Counted from the first letter of the stretch, positions 1 to 25,545 are shown. The stretch is DNA of 64,000 nt from Enoplolaimus lenunculus (GCA_030248215.1 JASANG010000987.1:62001-126000), one strand, 5' to 3'. The notes: a model not told the origin generated them from the sequence alone. Translations and numbers: made by a program.

Positions 1-14255
<14,255 letters not shown>

Positions 14256-14681
14256 TATTTTGCAAGCGAAATATCTTTTCTTGTGTGCGATTTTGTTTAG
14301 TGGCGTTGAAAATGCCGCCGTTTGGTATGCATTTTTCGATGTTTGTATACTGTTTTCTGTTATCTGATTTAAAGTGTTCTACTGGACGTGTATGCCATCG
14401 TTAAGTTTTAGAACTTAGCTGAGCGCTAAATGAGTCGTGTACTTTTGTACTGGATCTTCTTTAACTTACAGCTCAAACGTCTACGACTGAGTAAACGTTT
14501 TATGCGTCGAAGATTTGTTTTGTTTGTACATGAGAAATTTTGTTAAAGCTTTTAGTTTTGGCAATTGCAATTGAAAAATTAAACACTTGCGTAAAGCGCA
14601 TCGGTCGGCATTTAAACTTGTGTATTTTTAGTATTTATAACTTCAAAGTCATTTTGATATGATATGTTTGCTTCTTGGACG

Positions 14682-14687
14682 AATAAA
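14682..14687 (+). terminator. Polyadenylation signal of MELK
   Basis: AATAAA about 430 bases after the MELK stop, followed by T/G-rich sequence (gttttgtttatc). It is the first canonical signal downstream and lies before the transposon that begins at 14742. Confidence 0.6.
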
Positions 14688-14741
14688 AATGAAAAAATGT
14701 TTTGTTTATCGAGCTGTTTCCGTATGTAGATTAGCATATTA

Positions 14742-15530
14742 ATGCGGGGTTCATGTTACAACTGGGGCAGTCGGGTCATGTTTTGTCACATGTTGATTCG
14801 AAATCGACATAGGTTTTTGTTACCATCATATACGGACAGATAAAATGTAGAACATCGTGTTATATTACTATACAAAGCAGGAATACACAGGTTATCTCAA
14901 CATACCAGTGTTCGAATGTCACGCGGCACAATCAGTCATTGGTGAATATCATATGATATTCCAAATTAACAGCATATTTGATGTGATATTCAGCAAGACG
15001 GATTTGAAGTATATGATATTCTATTATGTACCTAAGATGTATCATAAGACAATCCGCCAAAATTTGAATTTTACGCCAAAATTTAAATTTCCGCCAAAAT
15101 TTGAATTTCCCACAAAATTTGAATTTTACGCCAAAATTTGAATTTTACCGCAAAAAATATAATTTTCCCGCCAAACTTTAAATTTTCCAGCCAAGATTTA
15201 AATTTCCCGTTATAATATAATACTTATTTCCATTGTCTCGTAATATATGATACTAACGGCACATGTCTGTTAGTATCATGATATTTCGCCGTACGCAAAC
15301 CTAGTTTTGCAACTGACGCAGTAGACATATTTAAAATGATCATATGATTGACAGACAATGTAAGGAACATCATATGATATTGAAAGACAAAACGTGACCG
15401 TGTCCTGATGTTAGTAGACAATTTCTGTTTTTGGAATATATTGGGTTACATCGCAGACAAAATGTTACCCAATATATAGACCGTGACAAAACGTGACCCA
15501 GTTGCACCATTTATAATGGGAACCCCGCAT
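14742..15530. mobile_element. Family N element with ATGCGGGGTTC ends
   Basis: Left end ATGCGGGGTTCATGTTACAA then CTGGGGCAGTCGGGTCATG. Right end reads TGACAAAACGTGACCCAGTT ... GGGAACCCCGCAT, an inverted repeat of the left. The interior is non-coding: many ATATGATATT motifs and an 18-bp-like array of CGCCAAAATTTGAATTT (15054-15215). Partial relatives with the same left end lie at 37335 and 53433. Confidence 0.7.
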
Positions 15531-16637
15531 GCGGAAACCGTGAGAAATTGGTTGATTTTACACGCTGCTAAACTTTTAAGTACAACATCTTGGTCGCCCC
15601 ATTTGAACCGCCAGTAGCAGGAACAGAAGAATACATGTCTTTCCTAATCTACTGGAAAGACCTTGAAAACACATGTTTACATGTTCTAAATTCAACGTCA
15701 CTGTAAAGCTACAGTGGCTCGTCAGACGTGTGGAAGCTGGGTGAGTACAGTTGTGTTCCCTCTTGAACCAGCTGTCCTATGGTAAAAAGTATGCTATACA
15801 AATTATTTCCTAATCAAACCGGAATTCCCGTTGCATCCCTGCTCCTATATACCTTTTTAATCTAAACGTGAATGCTATATCTATTAGAGATTTTCGGTTT
15901 TTGCAGCAACATTTTATTACTTAACTCGTATATCAATAAAACTACAAATCTTGTTTGCCGATATTTTGCCGTACTCAACCCCGCAAGTTTGTACCCAACT
16001 TAGTTGGCATATGCACATTTTTAGGTATGACAGCTCTGAACTGTGTGCAGTAAACTTATCATCATATGTTATAAAGTTGTGATACTTAATAAAATTGTCA
16101 ATTGACTTTCCCAATGTCATTTTTCATTAAACAAATCATTCATCAGCGTTTTCGCGCTTGCGAGAACATTATAGTGTATAATTTCAAATTTTTTCCATCG
16201 TTTTCCGTTTTTCCAGAGAAAAAGGGAAAACCCGTTATTCCGGTCGATTCAATTTTTCCAGAAAAAACCAACCTGGTATGCAGTATCCTTATCATCATGT
16301 GTTATCGAATGTTGATACTTTAAAATTGTAATTTGAATCTCCTAAAATGTCATTTTTCAATAGAAAAATATTCCGTCAAGGTTTTTGCACTTTCGAAACC
16401 GGAAATACCCGGTTTTCCTCTCGATTCAATTTTTTCGGAAAAAAACAAACCCTATTATGACCTGTAAATACTTACACACGCCAGAAATCACAAATTTAAA
16501 CCACAGAGCATGAAGTAACCGAATACCCGTTTCTATTGAAAATCTGTGTACGTTCTGCTAACACAGAAACAATGGAAATTGCATCATTTTATGCGCAAAA
16601 TTATTTCTAAATTAAGTGCAAATTGTGCAATTAATAC
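15531..16637. other. Intergenic; two degenerate ~240-bp direct repeats
   Basis: Sequence at about 16040-16275 (TTATCATCATATGTTAT ... GTCGATTCAATTTTTCCAG) recurs at about 16280-16450 (TTATCATCATGTGTTAT ... TCGATTCAATTTTTTCGG). No gene was supported. A GTGAGT at 15736 and a minus-strand GTAAGT near 16473 lack convincing exons. Confidence 0.45.
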
Positions 16638-16912
16638 GGTGTAACCGGATATCGGATTCCAGTAAAAATTGATGTCCGTTTCCGTTACAGAATTAACGAC
16701 CGCTAGTTTTACTATCTGTTCATACCCTTGCTGCAATTGTTCAATATGCAATTAAAGACTACGAAAGCCTTTTGAAAATTTTTTCTGGGAAAGCCATGTG
16801 AATATATTATACCATTACCTTAATTGTATTTGCAGCAATATAAATCATCTTTGAAACTTTCATACTTCAGTATCCGTTTCCGGTACTGTTTCTATCCGTT
16901 TGCACCCTGCCG
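16638..16912. repeat. Family K element
   Basis: Begins CGGTGTAACCGGATATCGG and ends ATCCGTTTGCACCCTGCC, imperfect inverted ends of family K, with TCCGTTTCCG motifs inside. Confidence 0.5.
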
Positions 16913-17169
16913 TAAACTGCATTTATCAATCAGGTAACTATTAGAAACAATGCTGTTTATGAAGACTTTTATTTATGATTTCTTAGGAACTAAACATCTG
17001 CATGGCTGTCAGCCCATAGCAGAACAGGGTAAATAATTAAAAATAAACACTGATAATAAAGTTCAAATTGGAATCCTTCAAATTCTGCAGCTAATGAAAC
17101 ACGTTCTCACTCAATATATCATCAACTGAAAAAAGGTCATATTTTGATGAAGCGGCTTACAGGAACAGA

Positions 17170-17175
17170 TTTATT
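17170..17175 (-). terminator. Polyadenylation signal of the small secreted gene
   Basis: On the minus strand this reads AATAAA, about 60 bases after the stop codon at 17238. That is a normal 3'UTR length for a compact gene and supports the gene model. Confidence 0.5.
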
Positions 17176-17237
17176 TACGTTTTAAGGAACCAAACCGCTT
17201 GGTCGTGGGATAACATCCATTTTAATATTGTTTAATA

Positions 17238-19359
17238 TCAGTTACAAAGTATCAGTTCGTCTTCTAATACGTCATATGCTTGACAGATATTGTCGATACA
17301 TCGACATGAACGAGCTGCACGTTTGTCTGAAATATGAACATCCGAAAGCCTATTTTGAGTCTGACCTGACTGAATCAATAAAACCCTATTCACACGTGCA
17401 TGTTTTTGCTGCAAAAACTTGCACATGCAACTTGCATGTGCAATTTTCGTCACAAAGCAGCCTTTAAGTTCTTGCAGCTGCAAATTCGTTACTGGAATTC
17501 ATGATGTTGAATTAATTCGCAACTGTGAACGCAGTTGCAAGTCGCTTGATTTTCTTTCACCTGCAGTTTGATTACTGACCATACTTGCACCTGCAAATAT
17601 TTCGTGCAAGTTGCAGCTGCGAGTTCTCGATGCAAAAACTTGCACGTGTGAATGATGCTTAAGAGTCTGTTTCCCTAATTAGAATCCGTATTTGTATAAA
17701 GTGCAACATCTTTAGACGCCGTTATGTCAATTGTATGAAATCAATGCAAAATGCTTCCAGGATCAAATAAAGTTTAGCACGAATTATTGGTTACTCAAAG
17801 TATAATTCATAGCAGTATTACATAAGTTTCAAAGGTATATTCCTATTAAAAACAATGTTGTTAAGTCATAAACAATGGGGCCAATGTTACTTTTAAGGGG
17901 TAGCAGTAGATTATGCGTATTCCTAAGCCTTAGCCTAAGCCTAAAGCGTTGCAAAAATGTGTTCCTAATCCTTTATTAAATACTGTTTCAACCAGTTGCT
18001 CCAACGAGTTCGTTAGCTAAACCAACATCATTTAGAGGATACCAAAGTTTCGTGGCATGACATTGCGAAGTTTGTAGTATTTGTACGTGGGGACACAGTA
18101 AGTTGCTTACTTTAAGGGGATGTAAGATTAGATTATGCGTATTCCTAGGCCTAAGCCTAACCCTAACCGTTGCAAAAATGAGTTCCTAAGCCTAAGCCTA
18201 AGCCTAAGTCTAAGCAAAAAATGTAAACTAGAATCTACAGCTACTATTTATAGACCAACCAGAAACCTGGACGCCCCTTAAAGTAACATGAGACCCCCAC
18301 CAGAAACTGGACGCCCCTTAAAGTAACATGGGCCAAGTTTCGTATGAAACTGAAATTTTTTGACGGTTAGGCTTTGTTGGTCTACAAGACTGCATTGATA
18401 TTTCGTGAAACTTCAAGATTTGGTATCGTTCGGTTGAAGAAAGGTCGTAGCGAACTTTTCGTCAAATGATTAATAAACATACAAACTGGTTCCACTTACT
18501 TGTAATAAATCCAAATATCGGATGCGACGTTTTCGATCCATGTCCGCTGTTTAAACGGTCCGAAGTCAGTGGTGCTGTTTGCCAGCAATTGAAGTCTCGT
18601 TCACAGTTGATTTGACCTGGAAAATTAAAATTCAAGTTGAGATGTTTGAGTACTCGTATTTGGGATTAGAAATTTTGAGTTGTAACTCTTACTCACTATT
18701 GATTTTGTTAAAGCAATGAAAAATTGAAACAGTTTTTATAAAGGGAAATTAAAACAATGACTTAAATTCTATTGCCATTACGTTTTATTCAAAACTGTAG
18801 TAAGAAAATGGCGTTTCTACCCTGCAACACTGCAAAAAATGCTGAGTCAAATTGAATATTTCCGAAATAGGCTTTTACGGACTACTTACGCAACCTGAGA
18901 CAAATTCGTTTGGCTCTGACGGAGTCGAATTCTGACTCTGGCGGATTCCAATTTTGACTCAGTTTGTTGAGTCAAATTGGCTCTCTCCGAAATAGGCTTT
19001 TCCTGACTACACAAAGTGAGTCAAAATTTGACTCCATCGAGTCAAATTCGACTCAATTTGACTGTGGCGGAGTCGAATTTTGACTCAGTTTGTGTAGTCA
19101 GAAAAAGCCTATTTCGGAGAGAGTCAATTTGACTCACCATTTCTTGCAGTGTAGATCTGGGTATAGGCATAGCTGGGAAATTGCGATTTTGCTTGACCAT
19201 TTATTAGCTTATTAGGTCTATCAATACGGTCGGTATTTTAAAGAGTAAACAATATTTTTCCAGCTAAAATAGAAGAAAATTTAGTTTAAAATTATACTTA
19301 CCGTTGCTAATATATGGTAATATTAAAATGAAAAGTACTAAATATATTGCCGTATCCAT
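17238..19359 (-). CDS. Small secreted Cys-containing protein, three exons, family unknown
   Basis: Exons on the minus strand: 19359-19302 (ATG), 18616-18500, 17326-17238 (TGA). Exon 1 encodes MDTAIYLVLFILILPYISN, a typical signal peptide, and ends with a GTAAGT donor in phase 1. Exon 2 has a TTTTCCAG acceptor and a GTAAGT donor, phase 1 at both ends, and encodes GQINCERDFNCWQTAPL and SHPIFGFIT. Exon 3 has a TTTCAG acceptor and encodes NKRAARSCRCIDNICQ, AYDVLEDELILCN, then stop. The total is 87 residues with six cysteines in the mature part and a KR dibasic site that could be cleaved by a prohormone convertase. INCERDFNCWQ faintly recalls the start of a MAM domain. Introns hold elements of families C, E and H. 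I do not recognise the protein; a defence or signalling peptide is only a guess. Confidence 0.62.
17383..17664. mobile_element. Family H MITE (CACACGTGCAAGTTTTTGC ends)
   Basis: Left end CTATTCACACGTGCATGTTT and right end GCAAAAACTTGCACGTGTGA form long inverted repeats. The interior repeats CTGCAAAT and TTGCAGCTGC. It lies in intron 2 of the small secreted gene. Same length class as the copies at 24677 and 50800. Confidence 0.75.
17879..18334. mobile_element. Family C element, composite
   Basis: Outer ends GGCCAATGTTACTTTTAAGG and CCCCTTAAAGTAACATGGGC. The internal sequence TTACTTTAAGGGGATG at about 18103 and an internal ACGCCCCTTAAAGTAACATG at about 18270 suggest one copy inserted in or recombined with another. 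The core is CCTAAG hexamers. Confidence 0.7.
18828..19152. mobile_element. Family E fold-back MITE, expanded
   Basis: Starts CACTGCAAAAAATGCTGAGT and ends ACTCACCATTTCTTGCAGTG. The interior is GAGTCAAATT and GACTCCGAC palindromes with an extra internal repeat, making it longer than the usual 208 bp. It lies in intron 1 of the small secreted gene. Confidence 0.75.
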
Positions 19360-19426
19360 AATAATTATTAATCTAAATTATGGTTTAAAGATTTATTCAA
19401 CGTAATAACAGAATTGTTACTGGTTA

Positions 19427-19755
19427 CGGAAACCAAGAGTGGCTATTTGCATAAACAAGAGTGTGCAACTGGCTACATTCTGTGTATAAAAAATGTACCC
19501 GGCACGCGTTGCGTTTTTGGACTACCCTACTTTAACTAGAGGGAAGTACAACCTGTGCGAACCATGACACTTTATGTATCCACCAACAAATATGATCCGT
19601 TTACAGTTTAATTTAGGGTTTTGCATGTGACAACAGCCTCCCTAACAAAGGGGTGGGTCGATCAAAAACGCAACGCCCTGTGGTACATTTTGTACCATAC
19701 GAAACCGCTTGAGTTGCACACTCTTGTATTATGCACTCTTGCGGAAACGTACAAA
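19427..19755. mobile_element. Family G MITE
   Basis: Left end AACCAAGAGTGGCTATTTGC then ACAAGAGTGTGCAACTGG; right part GAGTTGCACACTCTTG. Internal GGTACATTTTGTACC palindrome and CAAAAACGCAACGC blocks are shared with the other G copies. Confidence 0.65.
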
Positions 19756-20009
19756 ATTGAGTGGCCTAATCAGTCCTACACATTTCAGCAGGACGGACGA
19801 AAAATGTGTGCGCCCTTTTAAGAAGCCCAAAAAATCGACTTCCGGCCTTGGTGACTTTGTTAAAATATTTGATTCAGATTTTTGGTAATTGTATTTCGTC
19901 AAATTTTTTGAAACTTATTTAAAAGTTAAAATGGCGTCATTTAAAACGCAGCTTAAGTTAAACATCTTCAAGGTTCTTGAGCGTGCACTTTTCCCTTCCT
20001 ATTGAAGGC

Positions 20010-20314
20010 GGTCCGTGTAAAGATCAGGAGCGGAACATTTTTCTGTGGCACTAGAATAGAATACGCTTTTACGCTTTAGACCAACTGTTTTGCTTGACTT
20101 AGGCTTCAGCTTAGGCTTAGAATATGCTCATTCTTACGCTTACGCTTAGACTTAGGCTTAAGCTTAGAATATGCTCATTCTTCTTACGCTTAGGCTTAGG
20201 CTTAGGCTTCGGCTTAGAATATGCTTATTCTTACGCTTAGGCTTATATTAACCTTAGGCTTATGCTTAAGAATATGCTTATAATACTGTTCCGCCCCTGT
20301 TCTTTACATTGGTC
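20010..20314. mobile_element. Family A MITE with TTAGGC core
   Basis: Left end GGTCCGTGTAAAGATCAGG, right end CCCCTGTTCTTTACATTGGT, inverted repeats. The core is long runs of TTAGGC interrupted by GAATATGCTCATTCTTACGC. Confidence 0.75.
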
Positions 20315-20565
20315 GTTAAAGCTAACATTTAGGCTTAGATTTAGAGATACGAAAGCATTTTCGTAAAGCTTAGTCTGAGATTGGGGGTGAAACTGTACAA
20401 CAGTCAATTTCGGCAGCAATTTACCTCATATTTTACTTCATCTTTAATATTATACCCTCTGACAACGTTTGTCGACGTCAAAGTCCGGTATTTACACCCT
20501 GTGGGTCCTACATTCTGATTAAAATAAAAAAATACGGCAACTGTTAACTGTTGTTATACATGGCT

Positions 20566-20660
20566 CACTTTTGACGGGTTCACATTGTCCTTTCGGTCGG
20601 GGCAACAATGAAACTATTTCAAAACCAAAAAACGTTTGTGTGAAACCGTCAAAAAAAATT
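20566..20660. repeat. Small fold-back repeat
   Basis: TTTTGACGGGTTCACATTG at the left is matched by the inverse GTGTGAAACCGTCAAAAAA at the right; the 20315-20870 stretch otherwise shows nothing recognisable. Confidence 0.4.
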
Positions 20661-20871
20661 AAGATTTGACTAAACACATCCATCTGGTGTGAAAACACTA
20701 AATTTAAATATAAACAAGCGACAAAACAGCTGTTTTGAATGCCGATTTGTTCAATATTCTTGTTTCAAAAAAAAACGCCAGTGTGGACTGTGTCAAAAAT
20801 ATCTAATCAAACACAAACAATACAGCTAATCCACAAACGAGACGGCACAATTTGCACGATGGTAAAATATA

Positions 20872-21081
20872 CATTTGCAAAAAATGGTGAGTCAAATTGA
20901 GTCTCTCCGAAATAGGATCTACGGGACTACACAAACTGAGTCAAATTCGACTCCGCAAGAGTCAAATTCGACTCACTGAGTCGCACGTTTGACTCTGGCG
21001 TAGTTGAATTTGGCTCAACTTGTGTAGTCTCGTAGAGCCGATTTCGGAGAGAGTCAATTTGACTCACCGTATTTTGCAATG
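20872..21081. mobile_element. Family E fold-back MITE
   Basis: Left TTGCAAAAAATGGTGAGTCA, right GACTCACCGTATTTTGCAA, with internal GAGTCAAATTCGACTC palindromes and the shared block GGACTACACAAACTGAGTC. Confidence 0.75.
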
Positions 21082-21251
21082 TAATAGTTGAAAAAAAAGT
21101 TCGCAAGCAACAAGTTGACCAGGTCAGAGTTTTGTATTTTCCTAAGTGTTAGGTTGTAAAGTTTTTGGGCCACAAATATGGGACAAGAATCCCCTGCAAT
21201 ACATGCAGATCGTAGCGTTGACTCGGTATGGAAATGGCGCAATATGCGTTG

Positions 21252-21432
21252 TGTCACAACAATCTCTACATGACCTGAGAGCCCCCTCGGGCTCGAGCGT
21301 CAAGCTCCTATAGCTGAGTGGTCATCGTAAACGCCACGCACCAGGGAGACTGGGAATCGAGTTTTACCTTAAAATTACATCTCATATGAAATTGAAAATA
21401 TTCATGTCAGAAACGGTTAAGCGTAATCATAT
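21252..21432 (+). repeat. tRNA-derived SINE, copy 1
   Basis: A tRNA-like head CCTATAGCTGAGTGGTCATC (A box) ... GGGAATCGAGTT (B box) is followed by a shared tail TTACATCTCATATGAAATTG and GAAAATATTCATG. The upstream GAGAGCCCCCTCGGGCTCGA block is conserved in all six copies. Confidence 0.65.
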
Positions 21433-21740
21433 CGGTTATATCTTATTGAAAAAAAGAATTGAGAAACTTAAAACAAAATCGAATTTCCGAATCGGAAATT
21501 AATAGGCTGTTTGGAAAAGTAAATATTTAATAAAAATGGTTTAATTCCAATCAACCTGCAGATTCTGTTCTTGCCATTAAGTATACAGTTGCGTAATCTA
21601 GATAACATTGCTTCATTTTTATGAAAGTACCGTAGTGACCCAAATATGACCAGGGGGACTGATTTTGCATCTCAAGCGTATACCCTGGTCTGTTATTAGC
21701 TAACCGTCTGTTGCTTATTTTTAAGTCTCCCACGTTTGGT

Positions 21741-22044
21741 TAAACCAAGAGTGGATAATGACAAGAGTGTGCAATTCTTGGGGTCCCGCATGGTACAAAA
21801 TGTACCACCGGGTGATGCATTTAGGCCAACCCCCCTTGTTTAGAGGGGGATTGCTCTACTACATGACTACCCCTGAATTAAACTATAACGAGAACACGTT
21901 TGACGCCGCATACATAAAGTTGTTCCCCCCTCTAAATAAGGGGGGTACGGCAAAAGCGCAACGCGTGCCAGGTACATTCTTTTCTACACAGAATGTACCC
22001 AGTTGGACACTCTTGTTAAATAGCGATTATCCACTCTTGGTTAG
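21741..22044. mobile_element. Family G MITE, best copy
   Basis: Left TAAACCAAGAGTGGATAATG, right CATTATCCACTCTTGGTTA type inverse (GCGATTATCCACTCTTGGTT). Second inner inverted pair: ACAAGAGTGTGCAA and TTGGACACTCTTGT. Also contains GGTACAAAATGTACC and CCCCCCTTGTTTAGAGGGGG palindromes. Any open frame through it is chance. Confidence 0.75.
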
Positions 22045-22225
22045 ACTGAAAATTTTCCTTTTTGTATTGTTTCATTTGAACAGAAATTAATCTTTTTTAT
22101 GGACTTAATAAAATTTATGCTGGTTGTCTGAGTATCTTTAACCTATTTGAACAGCCTAGACCATTCTTCTGCTTTGGTCGATTTTATGGATTAGGGCTTA
22201 TCGACTCTATCCACTTACGGACTCT

Positions 22226-22497
22226 AATTAACCCTTTCTCACGTGAATATTTTCTATGTCCCCTGAGACCTACTTTTACGCTAGGATTCGAACTCCAGTG
22301 ACTGGAGTGGGAGGCGTATACCATCACCACTCAGCTATAGGAGCTTGACGCTCGAGCCCGAGGGGGCTCTCACGTCTTGTGGTGATTTAGTACAATGTAT
22401 ACGTGTTGCAATTGTTAAACACGGTGCGATATATACTGTTTAATGTATATACACTGCGCTGAGTTGCCTACAGGCAACTCAATGTGCGAAGGGGTTA
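22226..22497 (-). repeat. tRNA-derived SINE, copy 2 (longest)
   Basis: On the minus strand: CTCCTATAGCTGAGTGGTGA, then GGAGTTCGAATCCTAGCG, a perfect B box, then the shared tail. At its other end it carries GAGTTGCCTGTAGGCAACTC and AACCCCTTC, also seen in the copy at 36800. Confidence 0.65.
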
Positions 22498-22908
22498 AGG
22501 ATACAGACTCCAATTGACTGGTACTCAAAATACGGATCCCCGCTTATTACCCGCTCCTATTCGAATCACTACAGCATTCATTGCGGACTTAAAAAATACA
22601 AACTAAAATTCCTATTTCAGTTGGCTGGTCTTCCAAATCTGAGAGTTGATTGGCTTAGCTCCAGTCGCTCCTTTAATGTTTTTATTAAAGTTTCCCCCCA
22701 AGGAAGAGTTCTTTCCTATAAAATATACGTTAAAATATATTCGAGACATGAACGAAAACTTTGCAATTGAAATTTAGTATAAATTGAGAGGCACTTAACC
22801 ACAAATGGGAGTACACCATGATGCTTATAGTCTCCGTTTCGACTATTAAAAATGACTCCTGATCTCTTTACGTTACTTAGAACTACGTATTATCGGTTTG
22901 AGAACTAG
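22498..22908 (+). other. Intergenic; one stop-free stretch, weak gene candidate
   Basis: A frame is open from about 22498 to a TGA at 22768-22770, with an internal CCTATTTCAG acceptor at 22620 in the same frame. Residues include LAGLPNLRVDWLSSSRSF and KIYVKIYSRHERKLCN. No start, partner exon or family similarity was found, and stop-free runs of this length occur by chance here. Confidence 0.2.
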
Positions 22909-23139
22909 GGCCCATGTAAAGATCAGGTGCGGATCGTTTTTCTGTGGGACTGCAATAGAGTAAGCTTAATCTTTGCACTAATTTTTTTGCTTCGCTTAGG
23001 CTTATAGGCTTAGGCTTAGGCTTAGGAATAAACTCATTCTTACGCTTAGGCTTAGGCTTGCAGACGGATGGTGACGGACGGCGCCGTACGGGTGACGCAC
23101 GGTGGCATACCGCGCCGACCGTCAAGTACCGCGCAACCC
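22909..23139. mobile_element. Family A element joined to a family F relic
   Basis: Left end GGCCCATGTAAAGATCAGGT and TTAGGC core to about 23055. The right end of A is missing and replaced by F sequence (GACGGACGGCGCCGTACGGG ... GTCAAGTACCGCGCAACCC), so F probably inserted or the two recombined. Confidence 0.65.
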
Positions 23140-24169
23140 TAAGCCTATCAAAATTTGCCGTTGCCGTAGAAAATTACTCTTGAAAATTTTTTTTCATATT
23201 TCTGGATATTTTGCGAAAATTTGAAAAATCCACAAAATATCCGTAAATTTCTGTCAAAAATGCGAGTTGCCTCTCATGTAGCAGGTAAATAATGTCATAT
23301 AATCAGGCGTAATGGCTTTTCAGTGCAGTCGTTTAAAACTGCTATTAAATATTTAAGTATTAAAAAGCATAATATACTCGGTATTGGCCATCTTGTTTTG
23401 GCCATAATCATTGTAACCTGATGCGAGCTGAACGCTTTTAGAGATCACAGCTTTTTTTCGACAAAACAACAGCCGTTCATATTGAATAATATTTATATAT
23501 TATTTATTGGGTATTTACTTGGGTAACACGCCTCCGTGAAAGGTTCTCATGCACTTAAAGTATACTCATTGGTTTGGCCAGTTCGCGGAATCATGAAAAA
23601 ATTGACGGAAATCGCCGCTATTCAGGACTTAATTTTGAAATTTATGCAGCAAACAGGTTCCGTAACCTGGACTTGGTTGTCCAAAAAATGTGAACGTTGA
23701 CAAACCTACCACTCCCCGATAACCTATTTATGTACACATTGCCGGAGCAGCCACCCCGCATACCTTCCATTTGAGGTCTCCCACCCTAAAGCAGCGCCCA
23801 CCCCTAAAGCGGCCCCCACCCTAACCGGTTGAAACAACCACCGTTAAAGTTTTAAAATGCGTCTAGTTTCTCGCTCGCTTCGTTCTCGAGTTTAGCGTCC
23901 CCACCCTGGAATTTGGGGGGAGCCCCCCACCCAAGAATGTTCTGGCACTGTATGTACAGAATTGTTGGCTTATAAATTGCCCATAACCAGCGGTGGATCC
24001 AGAAATTTGTGACAGGTAGGGCAGGCTGGCAAACGATATGAGTATGCTATATGCGTACGTGCTAATTTTATGAGGATGTAAAACTGTAACGCAGAGACCT
24101 TGTTATTTTACCACAAAAAATTTTCTGATGTTCTTCTAGCGTGCGCCCCCACCCTTAGGATCTGCCGGT
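23140..24169. other. Intergenic, little recognisable
   Basis: AT-rich stretch 23140-23520 with ACAAAATATCC motifs. A pyrimidine-rich stretch at 23710-23945 has CCCACCCTAAAG repeats. A 57-codon open run at 23540-23700 has no splice or start support. No gene called. Confidence 0.35.
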
Positions 24170-24400
24170 GCCCATATCCTAAATTCGTGTAGCATCTATC
24201 ACCAGTTAGCCGTAGATTTTCAAAACTAACAATCGTTTGCAGTGGCGGACGTCAAAATTGATGCAGAAGTAGAGCAAATTAAACTGGAAAAATGTGCCGA
24301 ATTTCAAACCTTTTTTTATTTGATAGTTTGAAAGTTACAAGACATATCAGCAACTGGCAATAGATGCTGCGCATATTTGAAAATACGAGCACAGGTTAAA
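24170..24400. mobile_element. Family L MITE (TATCACCAGTTAG ends)
   Basis: Left TAGCATCTATCACCAGTTAG, right CAACTGGCAATAGATGCTGC then GCATATTTGAAAATACG, forming imperfect inverted repeats. Relatives lie at 25546, 44783, 49640, 57060 and 63283. Confidence 0.55.
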
Positions 24401-24676
24401 AATAGTAGCTGATTGTTGTGCTACATTGTCCCGCAAATTGATGTAGGTCAATGCAATTCAGCTTTCTTGAGCAAGCTTGTAACTCATATCATATCAGATT
24501 ATCTTATACCTGAAAGGTCTTGTGCCCTTTTACCGTAATGAACCGGTTGTGAGTAGAAACTATACGAACCAAATCACAAATGATTTTCGCAACTTAATCA
24601 ACGATTCGCCTCCCCCCCTCAGCTGAAAAATGTTTCACAGGATTATTTCCAAAAATTTTGAGGTAACAAAATTTCC

Positions 24677-24984
24677 GTAAAGCCCTATTCACACGTGCAA
24701 GTTTTTGCAGCAAAAAATTGCACGTACAGCTTACATGTGCAAGTTTGGTCACAAAGTAGCTTTGCAGTTTTTGCAGCTGGAAATTATGCACCGGAAATCA
24801 CGCTACTTTAATTAATTAGCACCTGTGAATGCAGTTGTTGCAAGTCACTTAAAATTTATTGCACCTGCATTTTGATTGGTCAATCGGAATGTTGCTATGA
24901 AAATATACGCATCTGCAAGAAATTTGTGCAAATTGCAGCTGTGAGTTCTCGCTGCAAAAACTTGCACGTGTGAATGTTGCTTTA
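24677..24984. mobile_element. Family H MITE
   Basis: Left AAGCCCTATTCACACGTGCA, right TGCAAAAACTTGCACGTGTG. The interior shares TTTGGTCACAAAGTAGC and TTGATTGGTCAATCGGAATG with the other H copies. Confidence 0.75.
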
Positions 24985-25134
24985 GCATTTTATCATTATT
25001 TCCTGGTTGTAAAGCTGTAAAAATAGCAACATTTTGTGGAGAAATACATTCTGTCAAATTTGCCACTATTTGAGTTAAAAAAATCAAACGCAAAAATTTC
25101 TATTAAAACGAATAATTTTACTATCAAAAATTCT

Positions 25135-25343
25135 GGCCTGTGTTACTTTAAGGGGCGTAACAGCAAATTATACGAATTCCTAAGCCTAAGCCTAAGCCTA
25201 CGCCTAAGCCTACGCGTTTCAAAAATGTGTTCCTAAGCCTAAGCCTAAGCCTAAGCCTAAGCAAAAAGATGTAATCTAGGATCAAAACTTACTCTTTTAT
25301 TGACCCACTAGAAACCTGGACGCCCCTTAAAGTAACATGGGCC
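25135..25343. mobile_element. Family C MITE with perfect 8-bp target duplication
   Basis: Ends GGCCTGTGTTACTTTAAGGG and CCCCTTAAAGTAACATGGGC. The flanks are AAAATTCT at 25127-25134 and again at 25344-25351, an exact 8-bp target site duplication. The core is CCTAAG hexamers with TTTCAAAAATGTGTTCC between two arrays. Confidence 0.85.
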
Positions 25344-25545
25344 AAAATTCTAAACGGCATCCTTATTACTGAGAAATACGTACTCTGCTAATCGAGCTAT
25401 TGATGCTGACCCACTCAAATATTTGTTAGCTTTACCTTGTGTTCTGGTACAAATTTTATTGTGAATTTTTGAAAGCGTGTTTAAATAGATCTGGTTAGTT
25501 TTCTATTAAGCATTTCCCATGTGAAAATTTTTTATTTCGTAAGTC

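Noticed and set aside
15650-15760. Plus-strand exon ending at GTGAGT near 15736
   Set aside because: All three frames from plausible acceptors hit stops before the donor.
16473-16540. Minus-strand exon ending at a GTAAGT near 16473
   Set aside because: Short open stretch (LLHALWFKFVISGV) with a weak AATAG acceptor and no partner exon.
21758-22090. 110-residue frame
   Set aside because: Lies wholly within a family G MITE that is palindromic and non-coding in its other copies.
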